From: Stygiolobus caldivivus
GTDB lineage: Archaea; Thermoproteota; Thermoprotei_A; Sulfolobales; Sulfolobaceae
Assembly (NCBI RefSeq): GCF_019704315.1
Contig: NZ_AP024597.1
Span: 2,232,001 to 2,296,000 of the forward strand
Direction of reading: 5' to 3'
DNA length: 64,000 nt
Numbering within the stretch: position 1 is the first letter of the stretch; each line of letters opens with the position of its first letter. This document shows, in pieces, positions 27,066-36,192 of the stretch. A model generated the notes under the pieces. That model was not told the origin of the DNA, did not search any database, and saw only the letters and a list, made by a program, of their open reading frames with translations. A program made the position numbers and the translations under genes.

Positions 27066-27932
27066 TCAGGCGAATATACCTTTAACATCTAACAGCTTCT
27101 TTAGTTTTATGTGAACTTCTTTAGGCTGATCCCTAGTATAGTACTTAATATTATACTCTCTAAGCATGTCGGTATCTGCATTGAAAAGTATGAACATACC
27201 GCTCTTCCATATCCAATAAGCATAGATAGGCTGCGAAACCTCTATCACTTTCTTGAATGTATCAAAATCGTCTCCTTCTACTATTATTTCCTTTCTTTCA
27301 TCGTTTACTTCTACGAGGGGGACTCCCTCATCGACTGAATAGCCCTTCAGTCCTACTTCATGACTATAAGACGAATGGATCCTAAATTTACCCCCCTGAT
27401 AGTCCACTAGAAGTACAAGCGGAGACAACGACATAACCTTCTCGAGCTCTCTTTCATTAAAATCTTCCTTTTCGTATGTGAATATCTTATTCGGTTTAGG
27501 ATATAACCTTAGTTCAGCTCTTGAAATAGCCCCTATAACTCCCTTTGAGCCCACTAGCATCTTCCACTTTATCCCGCCGTATGGAGTTAAGACCCTTACC
27601 CAATTGGTAAAGTCTATTGGTTTACCGTAAGCCGTGGAAAGGGGTGAAGGGAAGTTAGTAGCTAATAGCCCTCCTATAGTCCCATCATATAATGTTGGTA
27701 GGAGGAGGCCTTCTTCACTAGCTTCCTTTCGTATTTCCCCTATATCTGCACCTGCTAATGCCTCAACCATACCGTCTCTGATTTCGAACCAGTCCATTTT
27801 TCTCGTGTAGACGTATTCGTCTACTCCTTCCTTTTTTCCGTGTTTTCCCTTACCCAATACTTGTATCCTTAGTCCTCCTTCATAAGCACTCCTAATAACT
27901 TTAAATAACTCTTCTTCTGAGTAAACGTCCAT
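27066..27932 (-). CDS. FAD-binding oxidase-like protein (FAD_binding_4, GlcE-like)
   Basis: The 288-aa protein resembles the FAD-binding subunit of glycolate oxidase-type enzymes. It shows an N-terminal PCMH-type FAD fold with LRIQVLGKGKHG (about 21-32), ALAGADIGEIRKEASEEGLLLP (in part about 58-79), GTIGGLLATN (about 84-93) and LVGSKGVIGAISRAELRLYP (about 125-144). It lacks the long C-terminal domain of complete FAD-linked oxidases, so it may need a partner or be a reduced form. It sits between a hypothetical gene and the nucleoside hydrolase on the same strand. Substrate unknown. Confidence 0.75.
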   Translation of the reverse strand: MDVYSEEELFKVIRSAYEGGLRIQVLGKGKHGKKEGVDEYVYTRKMDWFEIRDGMVEALAGADIGEIRKEASEEGLLLPTLYDGTIGGLLATNFPSPLSTAYGKPIDFTNWVRVLTPYGGIKWKMLVGSKGVIGAISRAELRLYPKPNKIFTYEKEDFNERELEKVMSLSPLVLLVDYQGGKFRIHSSYSHEVGLKGYSVDEGVPLVEVNDERKEIIVEGDDFDTFKKVIEVSQPIYAYWIWKSGMFILFNADTDMLREYNIKYYTRDQPKEVHIKLKKLLDVKGIFA

Positions 27933-27959
27933 ACAATTACATTATTATGATGGAAAGAT

Positions 27960-28547
27960 TTAAATAGTGGTTGGCTTAAACTCGTAGAGTTCTATATAAC
28001 ATACGTCTTCACAATTCTTTTTAATCTCATCGCCATATAATGGTATCCCGTTCACAATTTCTACTATATAAGACTTATTTATAACTAGAAAATAATACAC
28101 GGATTCGTCTTTGGGAAGTGTGTCTAAGAGTTTGAGTAGACCTTTATAGTTAGTATAGAGTTTAAGCTTTAGTTTCTTCTGTATCCTACTTGTGGGTTCA
28201 AATTCGGCTTTTATTACAAAGTTAATTAAGTTACTTAAAACCTTGTTTTTTATTACTTTTCCCGCCAGTCCCCAACTACTCAGATTGACCTTTATCCTGC
28301 TGGAGTAATCGTCCAACGGGATGACTCCTACGTCTATCTTACATGAACCAAACTTGGTGTGAAGGAGTAAAGATACAGAGTTTTCCTCTATCTTTCTTAT
28401 TATTTTGCCCCTTATTTTTACTCCTAAAAGCGTTGTCTCAAAAGTATCGTTATCAACAACAGTAAAACCCAAGCTCTCTAAGAAGTCATTCTTGGACAAC
28501 ATTAAAATGAGCTCTTCAGCCCTACGTAATAATGTGATCTCATTCAT
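27960..28547 (-). CDS. Hypothetical protein, mixed alpha/beta
   Basis: The protein has 195 aa with no recognised domain. It has an N-terminal helix (about 1-20), then a long run of alternating beta-strand-like segments (TTLLGVKIRGKIIRKI, SVSLLLHTKF, IDVGVIPLDD), a basic central region, and a C-terminal acidic part with CEDVCYIELYEF, where two Cys are four apart. The SRPBCC/DUF3211-like beta pattern is possible but not convincing. It is 28 bp upstream of the FAD-binding protein gene on the same strand, and divergent from purE (85 bp). Confidence 0.6.
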   Translation of the reverse strand: MNEITLLRRAEELILMLSKNDFLESLGFTVVDNDTFETTLLGVKIRGKIIRKIEENSVSLLLHTKFGSCKIDVGVIPLDDYSSRIKVNLSSWGLAGKVIKNKVLSNLINFVIKAEFEPTSRIQKKLKLKLYTNYKGLLKLLDTLPKDESVYYFLVINKSYIVEIVNGIPLYGDEIKKNCEDVCYIELYEFKPTTI

Positions 28548-28602
28548 TCATGTATAGTATTAACTTAAATCTTAAATAAATTTTTCCAATTAAAGCCCTT
28601 TA

Positions 28603-28611
28603 GCTTAAATT
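28603..28611 (+). promoter_or_regulatory. TATA box of the purE-purK operon
   Basis: GCTTAAATT is centred about 25-26 nt before ATG 28633, leaderless spacing. Confidence 0.55.
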
Positions 28612-28632
28612 TCTCTATACAAAATACTAAAT

Positions 28633-29106
28633 ATGCCTAAAGTAGCCGTCATTATGGGAAGTAAGTCAGACTGGGAATACATGAAAGAAGCTGTTGAAGT
28701 ACTAAGAAACTTCGGGGTAGAAACAGAAGTTAGGGTGGTGTCAGCCCACAGGACTCCTGAGTTCATGGTAGAATTCGCTAAATCTGCCGAAGAGAAAGGT
28801 ATCGAGGTAATAATAGCAGGGGCTGGAGGTGCAGCACACCTGCCCGGTATGACCGCTTCATTAACACACTTACCCGTGATAGGTGTCCCGATACCTTCAA
28901 AGAACCTGAATGGGCTAGATTCCTTACTCTCCATAGTCCAAATGCCTTACGGTATTCCGGTAGCTACGGTCGCTATAGGAGGAGCAAAGAACGCCGCATT
29001 ATTAGCTATAAGAATTTTAGGCATAAAGTATCCTGAGTTAGCTGAAAAAATGAAGAAATTCATGGTGGATATGAAAAATGAAGTCCTTAATACAAGACTT
29101 GAATAA
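28633..29106 (+). CDS. purE: N5-carboxyaminoimidazole ribonucleotide mutase PurE (class I)
   Basis: PurE converts N5-CAIR to CAIR in purine synthesis. The 157-aa protein shows the full class I signature: [14 protein letters not shown] (about 4-17), [11 protein letters not shown] (about 37-47) with the catalytic His, [14 protein letters not shown] (about 60-73) and the C-terminal [15 protein letters not shown] box at leaderless distance precedes ATG 28633. It overlaps purK by 29 bp, and the pair together replace the single-step class II PurE. Very secure. Confidence 0.97.
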   Translation: MPKVAVIMGSKSDWEYMKEAVEVLRNFGVETEVRVVSAHRTPEFMVEFAKSAEEKGIEVIIAGAGGAAHLPGMTASLTHLPVIGVPIPSKNLNGLDSLLSIVQMPYGIPVATVAIGGAKNAALLAIRILGIKYPELAEKMKKFMVDMKNEVLNTRLE

Positions 29107-30175
29107 GAAAATCGCCATATTGGGTGGAGGACAGCTGGGTTGGATGATGATACTTGAGGGGAGGAAATACCCTTTTACATTTTATGTTATGGATGAGCCT
29201 GATGCACCGGCCTGCAGGATCGCTGATAAGTGCTTTAGACCAGAAGACTATAAGGAGATGATTGAAAAAGCAGATGTGGTCACGTTTGAATTTGAGCATG
29301 TAAAAGATGAAGCCCTGAACTATGCTGAGGAACAAGGTAAGCTGTACCCAGACATTAATGCTGTAGAACTCAAAAGAGAAAGGTGGAAGGAAAAAACATA
29401 TTACAAAGACCATTCTTTACCTACTCCCAGATTCTATGTCGCTGAGGACGGAGAGGAGGCCCTGAAAATACTTAAGGAGGAGTTCAATAACATAGGAGTA
29501 TTGAAACAGAGTAAGGGAGGATATGACGGTAAAGGTCAATACTTCATTAGGGGTGACGTAGACAAGTACCTGTTTATAAAGGATATGAAGTGCAAATTTG
29601 TCGTAGAAGAGTTTGTAAATTATGACTATGAGGCTTCTATAATAGCAATGAGAGATAAAAACGGTAACTTTAAGGCATATCCACCTACTTTCAATTATAA
29701 CGAGAAAGGGATCTTAATATACAATTATGGTCCGCTCAATGACATCAGGTTTGAGGAAATAGCGAGAAGGCTTGCCGAATATTTAGGATACGTAGGCACT
29801 ATGGGCATAGAGTTCTTTGTGAGGAACGGAGAGATCCTGATAAATGAGTTTGCACCGAGAGTCCATAATACCGGTCACTACACTTTAGATTCGGCTTTCA
29901 TTTCCCAGTTCGAGCAGCACTTGAGGGCCATTGGTGGTATGGAGTTAGGTGATACGAGGCTACTATCTTATGGTGGTATGGTAAATATTTTAGGGACTGA
30001 CAAAGTCCCACCAGAGGTGTCAAAGTTCGGAAAAGTGTATTGGTACGGTAAAAGTGAAGTGAAAAAGAGAAGGAAGATGGGCCACATAAATGTAGTAGGT
30101 GAAGATTTAGAGGATGTAAAGCAAAAGATTGATAATATTATTAGTCTAATATATCCTGAAGGCTTTGATCTATGA
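29078..30175 (+). CDS. purK: N5-carboxyaminoimidazole ribonucleotide synthase PurK
   Basis: PurK is an ATP-grasp enzyme that makes N5-CAIR from AIR, bicarbonate and ATP, feeding PurE. The N-terminus [15 protein letters not shown] (about 9-23) is diagnostic; the ATP-grasp core includes [13 protein letters not shown] (about 142-154), [14 protein letters not shown] (about 176-189) and [14 protein letters not shown] (about 259-272). Length 365 aa is typical. The start overlaps purE by 29 bp; TTG about 29099 would remove seven residues. Its stop shares an ATGA with the ModE-like gene. Confidence 0.96.
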   Translation: MKSLIQDLNKKIAILGGGQLGWMMILEGRKYPFTFYVMDEPDAPACRIADKCFRPEDYKEMIEKADVVTFEFEHVKDEALNYAEEQGKLYPDINAVELKRERWKEKTYYKDHSLPTPRFYVAEDGEEALKILKEEFNNIGVLKQSKGGYDGKGQYFIRGDVDKYLFIKDMKCKFVVEEFVNYDYEASIIAMRDKNGNFKAYPPTFNYNEKGILIYNYGPLNDIRFEEIARRLAEYLGYVGTMGIEFFVRNGEILINEFAPRVHNTGHYTLDSAFISQFEQHLRAIGGMELGDTRLLSYGGMVNILGTDKVPPEVSKFGKVYWYGKSEVKKRRKMGHINVVGEDLEDVKQKIDNIISLIYPEGFDL

Positions 30176-30510
30176 GAATAAAGTTCAAGATTTGGATAGA
30201 AACTGATGACGGTAAACCTATTATAGGTAAAGGTGGGGTTAAGCTTCTAGAGAATATAAAAAACACGGGGAGTATTGCAGAAGCAGCAAAGAATGTAAAC
30301 GTATCCTATAAGTTTGCGTGGGAGTACGTGAAGAAGATAGAAGGGCTATTGGGTGGAATAGAGACAAAAAAGGGCGGTAAGGGTGCTGGTGGGACTGTCC
30401 TATCTGAAAAGCTGGAGAAAATCCTCGAAATATATCAGGAAGCAGAAAACGAAATCCAAGAAGTTATAAAAAAATATGAGAAAAAATTAAACGAGTTAAA
30501 TTCCAGCTAG
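30172..30510 (+). CDS. ModE N-terminal-type winged-helix regulator
   Basis: The 112-aa protein matches the DNA-binding half of ModE (COG2005): [46 protein letters not shown] shows the LysR-like HTH with the SIAEAAK and SYKFAW helices. A basic glycine stretch ([17 protein letters not shown]) and a charged C-terminal helix follow. It has no molybdate-binding MOP domain, so it either does not sense molybdate or uses a separate subunit. It starts within the purK stop (ATGA), a tight coupling that suggests co-expression with purine synthesis; targets are unknown. Confidence 0.82.
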   Translation: MRIKFKIWIETDDGKPIIGKGGVKLLENIKNTGSIAEAAKNVNVSYKFAWEYVKKIEGLLGGIETKKGGKGAGGTVLSEKLEKILEIYQEAENEIQEVIKKYEKKLNELNSS

Positions 30511-30515
30511 GACCT

Positions 30516-30791
30516 TCACAGCCTTAAGGACTGAGGGACTTGTATAGCTAACTTAGAAATTATTGCTTTCTTCACCTCATCTTTTTCAAACCCTATGCAC
30601 TGTAATGCTACCAATTTATTCTTACTAATATCCACATCCAATACACAAACAGAGTTATAGTTTAAGCTCCTGAGAATTATTTTTGTTATAGCCCCAGGTT
30701 TTATTTCCACCTTATATGTTACCTCAATGCCATGGACTAACAACTTAAATTTCTCGTCATCTATCCATTGTACATCTTTAAACACTATCAC
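30516..30791 (-). CDS. Hypothetical small protein
   Basis: The protein has 91 aa with a predicted mostly beta N-terminal half (VQWIDDEKFKLLVHGIEVTYKVEIKPG) and a helical C-terminus ending QVPQSLRL. It starts at GTG 30791, overlapping the previous gene's stop by 4 bp (GTGA), so the two are translationally coupled. No family was recognised. The 3' end is 5 bp from the convergent ModE-like gene. Confidence 0.55.
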   Translation of the reverse strand: MIVFKDVQWIDDEKFKLLVHGIEVTYKVEIKPGAITKIILRSLNYNSVCVLDVDISKNKLVALQCIGFEKDEVKKAIISKLAIQVPQSLRL

Positions 30792-31102
30792 CTTTCTATC
30801 ACCACTGTTATATCACCTTTCTTGCATAGTTTCTGGTTTTTAAATAAGGGCTTAAGATCCTCTTGTAACGCCCTAGCTACACACTCGCAGTGTTCTCCTC
30901 CTTCCATGATCTCGTACTCGAAGATATAGTTAGAAAGGAATGGCGGAGGTCTGTAATTTCCTAAATTCTCATGGACGCAGTCTACATATAATACCTTACT
31001 CTGAGTCTTGATAATCACAACTGTATCTTTCATAAATACATACTTCCCTTTAATCTCTGAAGGGAAAACTTTGATCGTTTTGTAAGGGACTTTTATCAAC
31101 AT
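30788..31102 (-). CDS. Hypothetical protein with five cysteines, two in a HCEC motif
   Basis: The 104-aa protein has beta-like strands (KYVFMKDTVVIIKTQSKVLYVDC), then HENLGNYRPPPFLSNYIF, EYEIMEGGEHCECVARAL and a basic end with KLCKKGD. Cys and His residues (DCVHEN, EHCEC) could form a metal site, but no known motif is matched. It is coupled to the downstream gene by a GTGA overlap and preceded, 5 bp away, by a small membrane-protein gene. Function unknown. Confidence 0.55.
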   Translation of the reverse strand: MLIKVPYKTIKVFPSEIKGKYVFMKDTVVIIKTQSKVLYVDCVHENLGNYRPPPFLSNYIFEYEIMEGGEHCECVARALQEDLKPLFKNQKLCKKGDITVVIER

Positions 31103-31107
31103 TTTCC

Positions 31108-31503
31108 TTACCCGAATATCTGCTTCTGTATTTTCCTGTATATATATAGTACACCTAGCTGAGCTAGGGATAGGACAATTATAATCACTGCCATTAAAAC
31201 AATGTATAAGGGTAAGGAGAAGAAGTGAAGATAAATTGAGTACACTATGATTGCCATAATCGACTTTATAATTCCGTATGAAACCGCGTCCTTTAATTGT
31301 GCAGCTATTAGACCTAGGATTATCCCGTTCAAGATCGCTGAAAATAGAGGCACAGCAAACAAGAGTGAGTATACTAGGTTATCTTTCGCTAGACCTAAAC
31401 TTTCTAATGCAGTATAAATCGAGGTGGAAAAGAATATATTAATAAGGTAAATGGCAGCACCCATAATCCTGACAGTTTGTAATTGTTTCTCAAGTCCTTC
31501 CAT
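31108..31503 (-). CDS. Hypothetical membrane protein, four transmembrane helices
   Basis: From ATG 31503 (MEGLEKQLQTVRIMG) the product is 131 aa with hydrophobic helices at about 11-33, 40-66, 72-95 and 97-122. A longer frame reaches 31581 but adds an unlikely hydrophilic leader. Minus-strand TATA-like sequences lie 15-40 nt upstream. No family was recognised. It heads a three-gene set with the two small soluble unknowns downstream, with 4-5 bp spacing, so the three probably act together. Confidence 0.6.
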   Translation of the reverse strand: MEGLEKQLQTVRIMGAAIYLINIFFSTSIYTALESLGLAKDNLVYSLLFAVPLFSAILNGIILGLIAAQLKDAVSYGIIKSIMAIIVYSIYLHFFSLPLYIVLMAVIIIVLSLAQLGVLYIYRKIQKQIFG

Positions 31504-31690
31504 ATATTTCACTATATTTAACTGTTGTTTTTGAATCTTATATAGTTTTATATTAATGAAAGTATGCAAAATTAAGCACAATTACATAAAAACAATTTTT
31601 CTAAAAGTGATAATTAAAAATAAAAACATATTTATATTTATGGCTATCCAAAACTAGGAAAATGTCCTGATTGAATTAGGATAAACTTCC

Positions 31691-33694
31691 TTATATTTCT
31701 ATAGTTGAAGTACTAGGATTAGATGTAATGTCGATCCCATAGCTATAACGTATCAGATACTTTAGTTCTCTACTTATGACCTCCATCGATATCTCGCCTC
31801 TAAGTCCTCTTTCGATTAAGTCTCTAAACTCTTCAGGGACATAATCCATTCTAGGTTCCACGTTGTAGAAATCTCTCATCACGCTCTCTCTTTTTGAGGG
31901 GTTCGTAACTGCCTCTTCAACCTCCCTTTCTAGCCATTCTGGGAAGGGGAAGTTGTTAGTAAGTGCTACATATAGCGAGACAGTGAACGAATAGACGTCA
32001 AAGTTATACTCCGCTTTACCGCCAAACCTTTGCAACGGGTGAGCATAATATGGCGTATAGTGGATAACAGGTAAGCCTAATTTAACGGCAGAACCGAGGT
32101 CAGAAAGTTTGGGCTCAACCTTACCGCTAACTAATGCATCCAATGCTTCATCTCCGTACTTAGGGAGCCTGGAAGTGAAGAGGACGTTCGAAGGCTTGAT
32201 ATCACAGTGGACATACCCGTTTTTATTAACGTGGACTACGGCATCAGCCAACTTAGAAAATATTACGGCAACTAATTGGCTCCATTTACTCGAATGCCTC
32301 AGTGTAGAATATTCGGAATTTACTAGGACTTCTCTTAGGTCGCCCCCCTCCATGTATTCCATAACTATTGCAGGCGGAGAGGAGTAATAATCGGTAAAAT
32401 TCTCGTCTACAAAACTGGCAAAGATCCTGACAAGATTGGTAGACCCCTTAGATATTTCCTGCATCTTAGCTACCTCATAGAGTAATTCGTCATACCTGAA
32501 CTCCTTCTTTACCACTTTCATCGCAAACTTCCTCATCCCTTTTTCAACTAACAAGACATAGCCCATACCACCTGTCCCTATAACCTTCTCTACCTTATAC
32601 CCATAGAGGACATAACCTATCCAACTATTGGGGTCAAATTCGTCCCTAGGAGTGTATAACATGTAAGGTTTAATCTTACTGCAAGCTTCTACTAGCCCTT
32701 CTTTACAAGCGAACAAGAACTCTTTCATTGCACCGGAAGGTGAGTTCAATGCCTCAAACGCAAGCCCTTTAAGATATGCGGTTGAGGAGTTTCTCCTGAG
32801 CTTCTCTGCTTCCTCGATTATCTTTAAGGCTTGTTCATATTGCTGGTTCTTTACATAAGCGTTAGCTAACGCTAAAAGGTTACTAAAATCTCTCCTGAGC
32901 TTAACAGCTTCTTCAAAGTACTTGACGGCTTCTCTATAGTTCTTTTTGGACATAAAATACCAGCCCAATTTAAGTGATGGGGCATCGTAAGTGGGCAGGA
33001 CTTTTAGGGCTTCAAACAGTGTCTTTACATTTCCGGTCCTGTCAAATTCATCTATTAGAGTATTGACTTTTTCTCTTAATTTTCTTTCTAATTCTCTATA
33101 TTTATTCTCAGAAAAGAAGGAGTATATTTTTAAAGCTTGTAACTCTTCTCCTACTTTTTCATAACACTCTGCTACGGCTAACGACTCTTCAGGGAACTTT
33201 GAGTCCAAGGAGTTGTAGAGCTGTATCGCTTCCTCGCATTTATTCAGTCGCGAGAGAGCAATCACAGCACTCCGTACTACCTCCGGAGTATTATGTTCCT
33301 TTAGCATGTATTTGACCAAGTCGTAGCTAGTATCCATATAGTTGATTAGGGTCTTTATATCCCCTTTCTGAACCGGCATACCGTGGACTAATAAATACTG
33401 GACGTTTTCTACAGCATTACCCTTAACTTCACCGAAATGTAGGATTATTGAATCGTTAGTCTGAAAGATATACCCCTTCAATTCTTTTATTGAGCCGACT
33501 AAAACGGCTTCAACAAGTCCATCTAGTTTAGAAGAGTCATAAACTGGCGTAGATGTGAGTTTAACCCTGCCATTTTCATACCTAATTACGTAACCAATCA
33601 CGTTTCCCTTTAGCCTCGGTCTCTCTTGAGTTTTCCTCAAAGTGCCGTCTAGGTATAAATAGTATTCTCCATCCTTAGTGAACAGTATAAACAT
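31691..33694 (-). CDS. Eukaryotic-like Ser/Thr protein kinase with N-terminal TPR repeats
   Basis: The 667-aa protein has a beta-rich N-terminus (about 1-105), TPR-like helical repeats (about 140-345, with units such as NYREAVKYFEEAVKLRRDFSNLL and QYEQALKIIEEAEKLRR), then a kinase domain from about 365. Kinase motifs: Gly-loop VIGTGGMGYVLLV (near 371), FAMKVVKK with the ATP Lys, HCDIKPSNVLF (catalytic Asp near 496; HRD replaced by HCD) and SDLG (metal Asp near 530; DFG replaced by DLG). The architecture resembles the Sulfolobus Arn-type TPR kinases that act in archaellum and stress regulation; which one cannot be said. Soluble, no membrane helix. Confidence 0.88.
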   Translation of the reverse strand: MFILFTKDGEYYLYLDGTLRKTQERPRLKGNVIGYVIRYENGRVKLTSTPVYDSSKLDGLVEAVLVGSIKELKGYIFQTNDSIILHFGEVKGNAVENVQYLLVHGMPVQKGDIKTLINYMDTSYDLVKYMLKEHNTPEVVRSAVIALSRLNKCEEAIQLYNSLDSKFPEESLAVAECYEKVGEELQALKIYSFFSENKYRELERKLREKVNTLIDEFDRTGNVKTLFEALKVLPTYDAPSLKLGWYFMSKKNYREAVKYFEEAVKLRRDFSNLLALANAYVKNQQYEQALKIIEEAEKLRRNSSTAYLKGLAFEALNSPSGAMKEFLFACKEGLVEACSKIKPYMLYTPRDEFDPNSWIGYVLYGYKVEKVIGTGGMGYVLLVEKGMRKFAMKVVKKEFRYDELLYEVAKMQEISKGSTNLVRIFASFVDENFTDYYSSPPAIVMEYMEGGDLREVLVNSEYSTLRHSSKWSQLVAVIFSKLADAVVHVNKNGYVHCDIKPSNVLFTSRLPKYGDEALDALVSGKVEPKLSDLGSAVKLGLPVIHYTPYYAHPLQRFGGKAEYNFDVYSFTVSLYVALTNNFPFPEWLEREVEEAVTNPSKRESVMRDFYNVEPRMDYVPEEFRDLIERGLRGEISMEVISRELKYLIRYSYGIDITSNPSTSTIEI

Positions 33695-33851
33695 GATTAA
33701 CTCATTATCAGAAACCAGTATTTAATATACCTACAAATAATACCATTTAAGTGAGTGTGGTTGGTATTATGAGAGTATTATTAAGCCTTTGTCTTTTAAA
33801 GAGTTTAATATTAACGCTGGACTACATTCCCTTAAGTATTTTTAGTACTAA

Positions 33852-34078
33852 ATAGAGAGAAGGAGTGTCTGGCAAATTCCTCCAATTGATTTACAACCTC
33901 CCACTGTTGTAAACCCAAGTCTTTTAGAGGCGTTAGCACGGGTGCTTATTAAGTTATTCAATCTTTGTATAAACAAGATATTGAACTTGCATGTTGTCAT
34001 ATACGTCTTACAACATTAAGAAGAAAATTACAAGTTGATGAAATCACTGCCTCGACTTATGCAAATGGGATCAAATAA
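33852..34078 (+). pseudogene. Decayed transposase-like fragment (inferred)
   Basis: One frame is open from 33852 to 34019 without a start codon of its own and encodes WQIPPIDLQPPTVVNPSLLE followed by ALARVLIKLF. This reads like an internal piece of a real protein, with an ordered Pro-rich then helical segment. A second frame, shifted by one or two bases, continues at 34019-34078 with RRKLQVDEITASTYANGIK. I read this as a frameshifted, truncated relic, most likely of an insertion-sequence transposase, because such relics are common in Sulfolobales and no other gene fragment is nearby. The family is not identified. Confidence 0.35.
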
Positions 34079-34238
34079 TATAAGTTATTTGTATAGCATT
34101 TACAGAATTATTCTCAAGCTTTAATTATTTCACAGGCTCTAACTCACTATAGCATCACGATAATTTTTGTAATTTTTGTAATTTAGCAAATTAGATATTT
34201 CTACAAAAAAGAAAATTTCGCCAAAAAGTTATAAATTC

Positions 34239-34252
34239 AAATATTTAATATT
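34239..34252 (+). promoter_or_regulatory. TATA box of the lone oxidase subunit I gene
   Basis: AAATATTTAATATT is centred about 28 nt before ATG 34273; leaderless spacing. Confidence 0.5.
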
Positions 34253-34272
34253 AGCTTCAAACTCTGTTAATA

Positions 34273-35859
34273 ATGAAGCAGATAATTTCCTTCGTAAAAG
34301 ATGTATTCCAACTTGATAAAGACTGGATAACACGAATAACTATGGCGATGATAGTAATGAGTCTTATCTGGGGAGCACTAGGAGTTATTGATGCACTGAT
34401 GGTTAGAATACAAGAAGCATCATGGGGGGTTGCACAATTACTGCCTCTAACACCTCAAGAATATTATGCTTCAATAACTCTTCATGGGATGAGAGATTTA
34501 TTCGGGTTTGCTCAGCAACTTGAATTTGCTATTTTTATCTACTTTACATTTAAAATGTTGAAGATAGAACCAAAAGCTAAATGGGTCTTTAACCTATCCT
34601 TCATTGTTTTCAATATAGCCTTCATGCTTCTTGAAGGGCCAATACTTTTAGTAAATCAACAAGGGTTCGATAACTATTTTCCATCAGAGGGTTGGTACTA
34701 CTTAGTTCCATTAGGACTTCCGAACTATTCACTATATGTCGTATCGCCTTTGTGGTATTTTGGCTGGATGTTAATTGACATAGCAACTTATATGCAGACA
34801 TTGTGGATAATTTACCATTACTATTTAGTAAGTAAAAGTCCCAACAGAGAAAAATTGCCTATCTTCCTTGTGTTCACACTAATGGACGTATTACTATACG
34901 CTATAGGATATTCAGGAGAGACAGTGGCGAATATATGGGACATATTAGCTTTTTACGGATTTGTAGGACTCAACCCTATTGCAAATCAGATAGCGTTTGG
35001 CATATTATGGCATGCTGTAGTGTACATGGCTTGGTTACCTGCGGTCGGTGCAATGTATCTACTTATACCTATGTTGGCAAACAGACCCCTCTATAGCGAT
35101 AAAATGGCTAGAGTAGCAGCCGTATTATATTTGTTGTTTTCTAATAACGTCCCAATTCATCACCTTTACATGGTCGATTTACCGATAGCGATTAAAGTGC
35201 TAACTGAAATACTAACTTACGGTGTCGTACTACCTTCTCTAATGACATTCTTTAACTTATTAGCGACTGTAAAAGGAGCTAGAGTAGAGTGGAATATCCT
35301 TACGGCTTTTACTTCTCTATCATTTGTAGGGTCTATATTTTCTGGCGTAACTGGGATTTCCAATGCGACCATAACATTTGATGCCATCATTCACGAGACT
35401 ATGTGGGTCGTAGGGCATTTCCATGGATTTATATTGTTATCCATCGTACCAGCAGGGTTTGCTGTACTCTATCTCATGATACCAATGATGACTGGAAGAG
35501 GCTGGTATTCTTCAAAGCTAATGTGGGTTCACTTTTACGGTTATTTAGTAGGTTCTTCAATGGTAGTTTTGGGATTTGATGAATTAGGTCTAACTGGACT
35601 GATCAGAAAGGCTGAAATCTTTCCTTTATCATCCACATTTATACCAGCTGAACTAATAGCTACTGCTGGTGCATTTATAGCAGATATAGCAACTGTTGTT
35701 TGGTTAATTAACCTTGTTTTAACGTTAGTAAGAGGAAAAACAGCTAATGTTACTAGCTTAAATGAATCATTTAGTCTAATTACAATGCAAACAGCAACTA
35801 TCCTAACGAGAAAAAGAGACTTAATATTTAAAAGCGGTTTTAAGAAGAAAGGGTTATAA
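34273..35859 (+). CDS. doxB: Haem-copper terminal oxidase subunit I, DoxB-like
   Basis: This subunit I of an oxygen reductase holds low-spin haem, high-spin haem and CuB. There are about 12 helices in 528 aa. Ligand motifs are seen: [10 protein letters not shown] (low-spin haem His near 71), [13 protein letters not shown] (CuB His near 246 with the Tyr four residues on, replacing HPEVY), NNVPIHHLY (two CuB His near 295) and VVGHFHGF (haem His pair near 380-382). The WHAVVY form and general sequence resemble DoxB of the Acidianus terminal quinol oxidase. No DoxC/DoxE or subunit II gene is adjacent, so partners must be encoded elsewhere. The symbol is by resemblance only. Confidence 0.8.
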   Translation: MKQIISFVKDVFQLDKDWITRITMAMIVMSLIWGALGVIDALMVRIQEASWGVAQLLPLTPQEYYASITLHGMRDLFGFAQQLEFAIFIYFTFKMLKIEPKAKWVFNLSFIVFNIAFMLLEGPILLVNQQGFDNYFPSEGWYYLVPLGLPNYSLYVVSPLWYFGWMLIDIATYMQTLWIIYHYYLVSKSPNREKLPIFLVFTLMDVLLYAIGYSGETVANIWDILAFYGFVGLNPIANQIAFGILWHAVVYMAWLPAVGAMYLLIPMLANRPLYSDKMARVAAVLYLLFSNNVPIHHLYMVDLPIAIKVLTEILTYGVVLPSLMTFFNLLATVKGARVEWNILTAFTSLSFVGSIFSGVTGISNATITFDAIIHETMWVVGHFHGFILLSIVPAGFAVLYLMIPMMTGRGWYSSKLMWVHFYGYLVGSSMVVLGFDELGLTGLIRKAEIFPLSSTFIPAELIATAGAFIADIATVVWLINLVLTLVRGKTANVTSLNESFSLITMQTATILTRKRDLIFKSGFKKKGL

Positions 35860-36006
35860 TTTTTTGCTTTTTCCTTTCATGGTCTCTTGAAATTAAACTA
35901 CAAATAAAAGAAAAGGGGACTAACCACATCACTTGAGTAGAAAAGCTTATATGAGTGTTTTGATAGTAATAATGATTAAAAAGTAAGTAACAAGAGGGAA
36001 TAAAAC

Positions 36007-36192
36007 ATGGCAGAGACAACATATAAAATAGTCTTTGAGGGGGCATTTTACAAGATAGTGGAGGATGACGAGGCATCGCTATTGCTGTTCGAAGGAAAGC
36101 CTATATCAGCGACGTGCATTGAGCACGGTAGCCATTGCAACCCATATGGTTGCCCCCACGTAGAAAGACTAATGAAAAAAGTTTTTTCTTAA
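36007..36192 (+). CDS. Small Cys/His-rich protein, possible metal-binding
   Basis: The 61-aa protein has a beta-like N-terminus ([25 protein letters not shown], about 6-30) followed by [19 protein letters not shown]. Three Cys and three His lie within about 18 residues, a plausible zinc or iron site. A purine-rich AGAGGG lies about 10 nt before ATG 36007 and a TATA-like TTATATGAG about 55 nt upstream. Its end overlaps the convergent ridA gene by 4 bp. I do not recognise the family. The closeness to an oxidase gene may be accidental. Confidence 0.65.
   Translation: MAETTYKIVFEGAFYKIVEDDEASLLLFEGKPISATCIEHGSHCNPYGCPHVERLMKKVFS

Larger units (their letters stand above)
33695..34272. other. 578-bp intergenic region with gene relic
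   Basis: Holds the decayed transposase-like reading frame (33852-34078) and the promoter of the downstream oxidase gene (TATA at 34239-34252). The rest is AT-rich with a duplicated TTTTTGTAA unit near 34160-34185. No intact gene seen. Confidence 0.5.

Noticed and set aside
35840-36076. 78-residue frame on the minus strand across the end of the oxidase gene
   Set aside because: It overlaps the end of a clear haem-copper oxidase gene and the start of the small Cys/His gene, and its product has no protein-like pattern.
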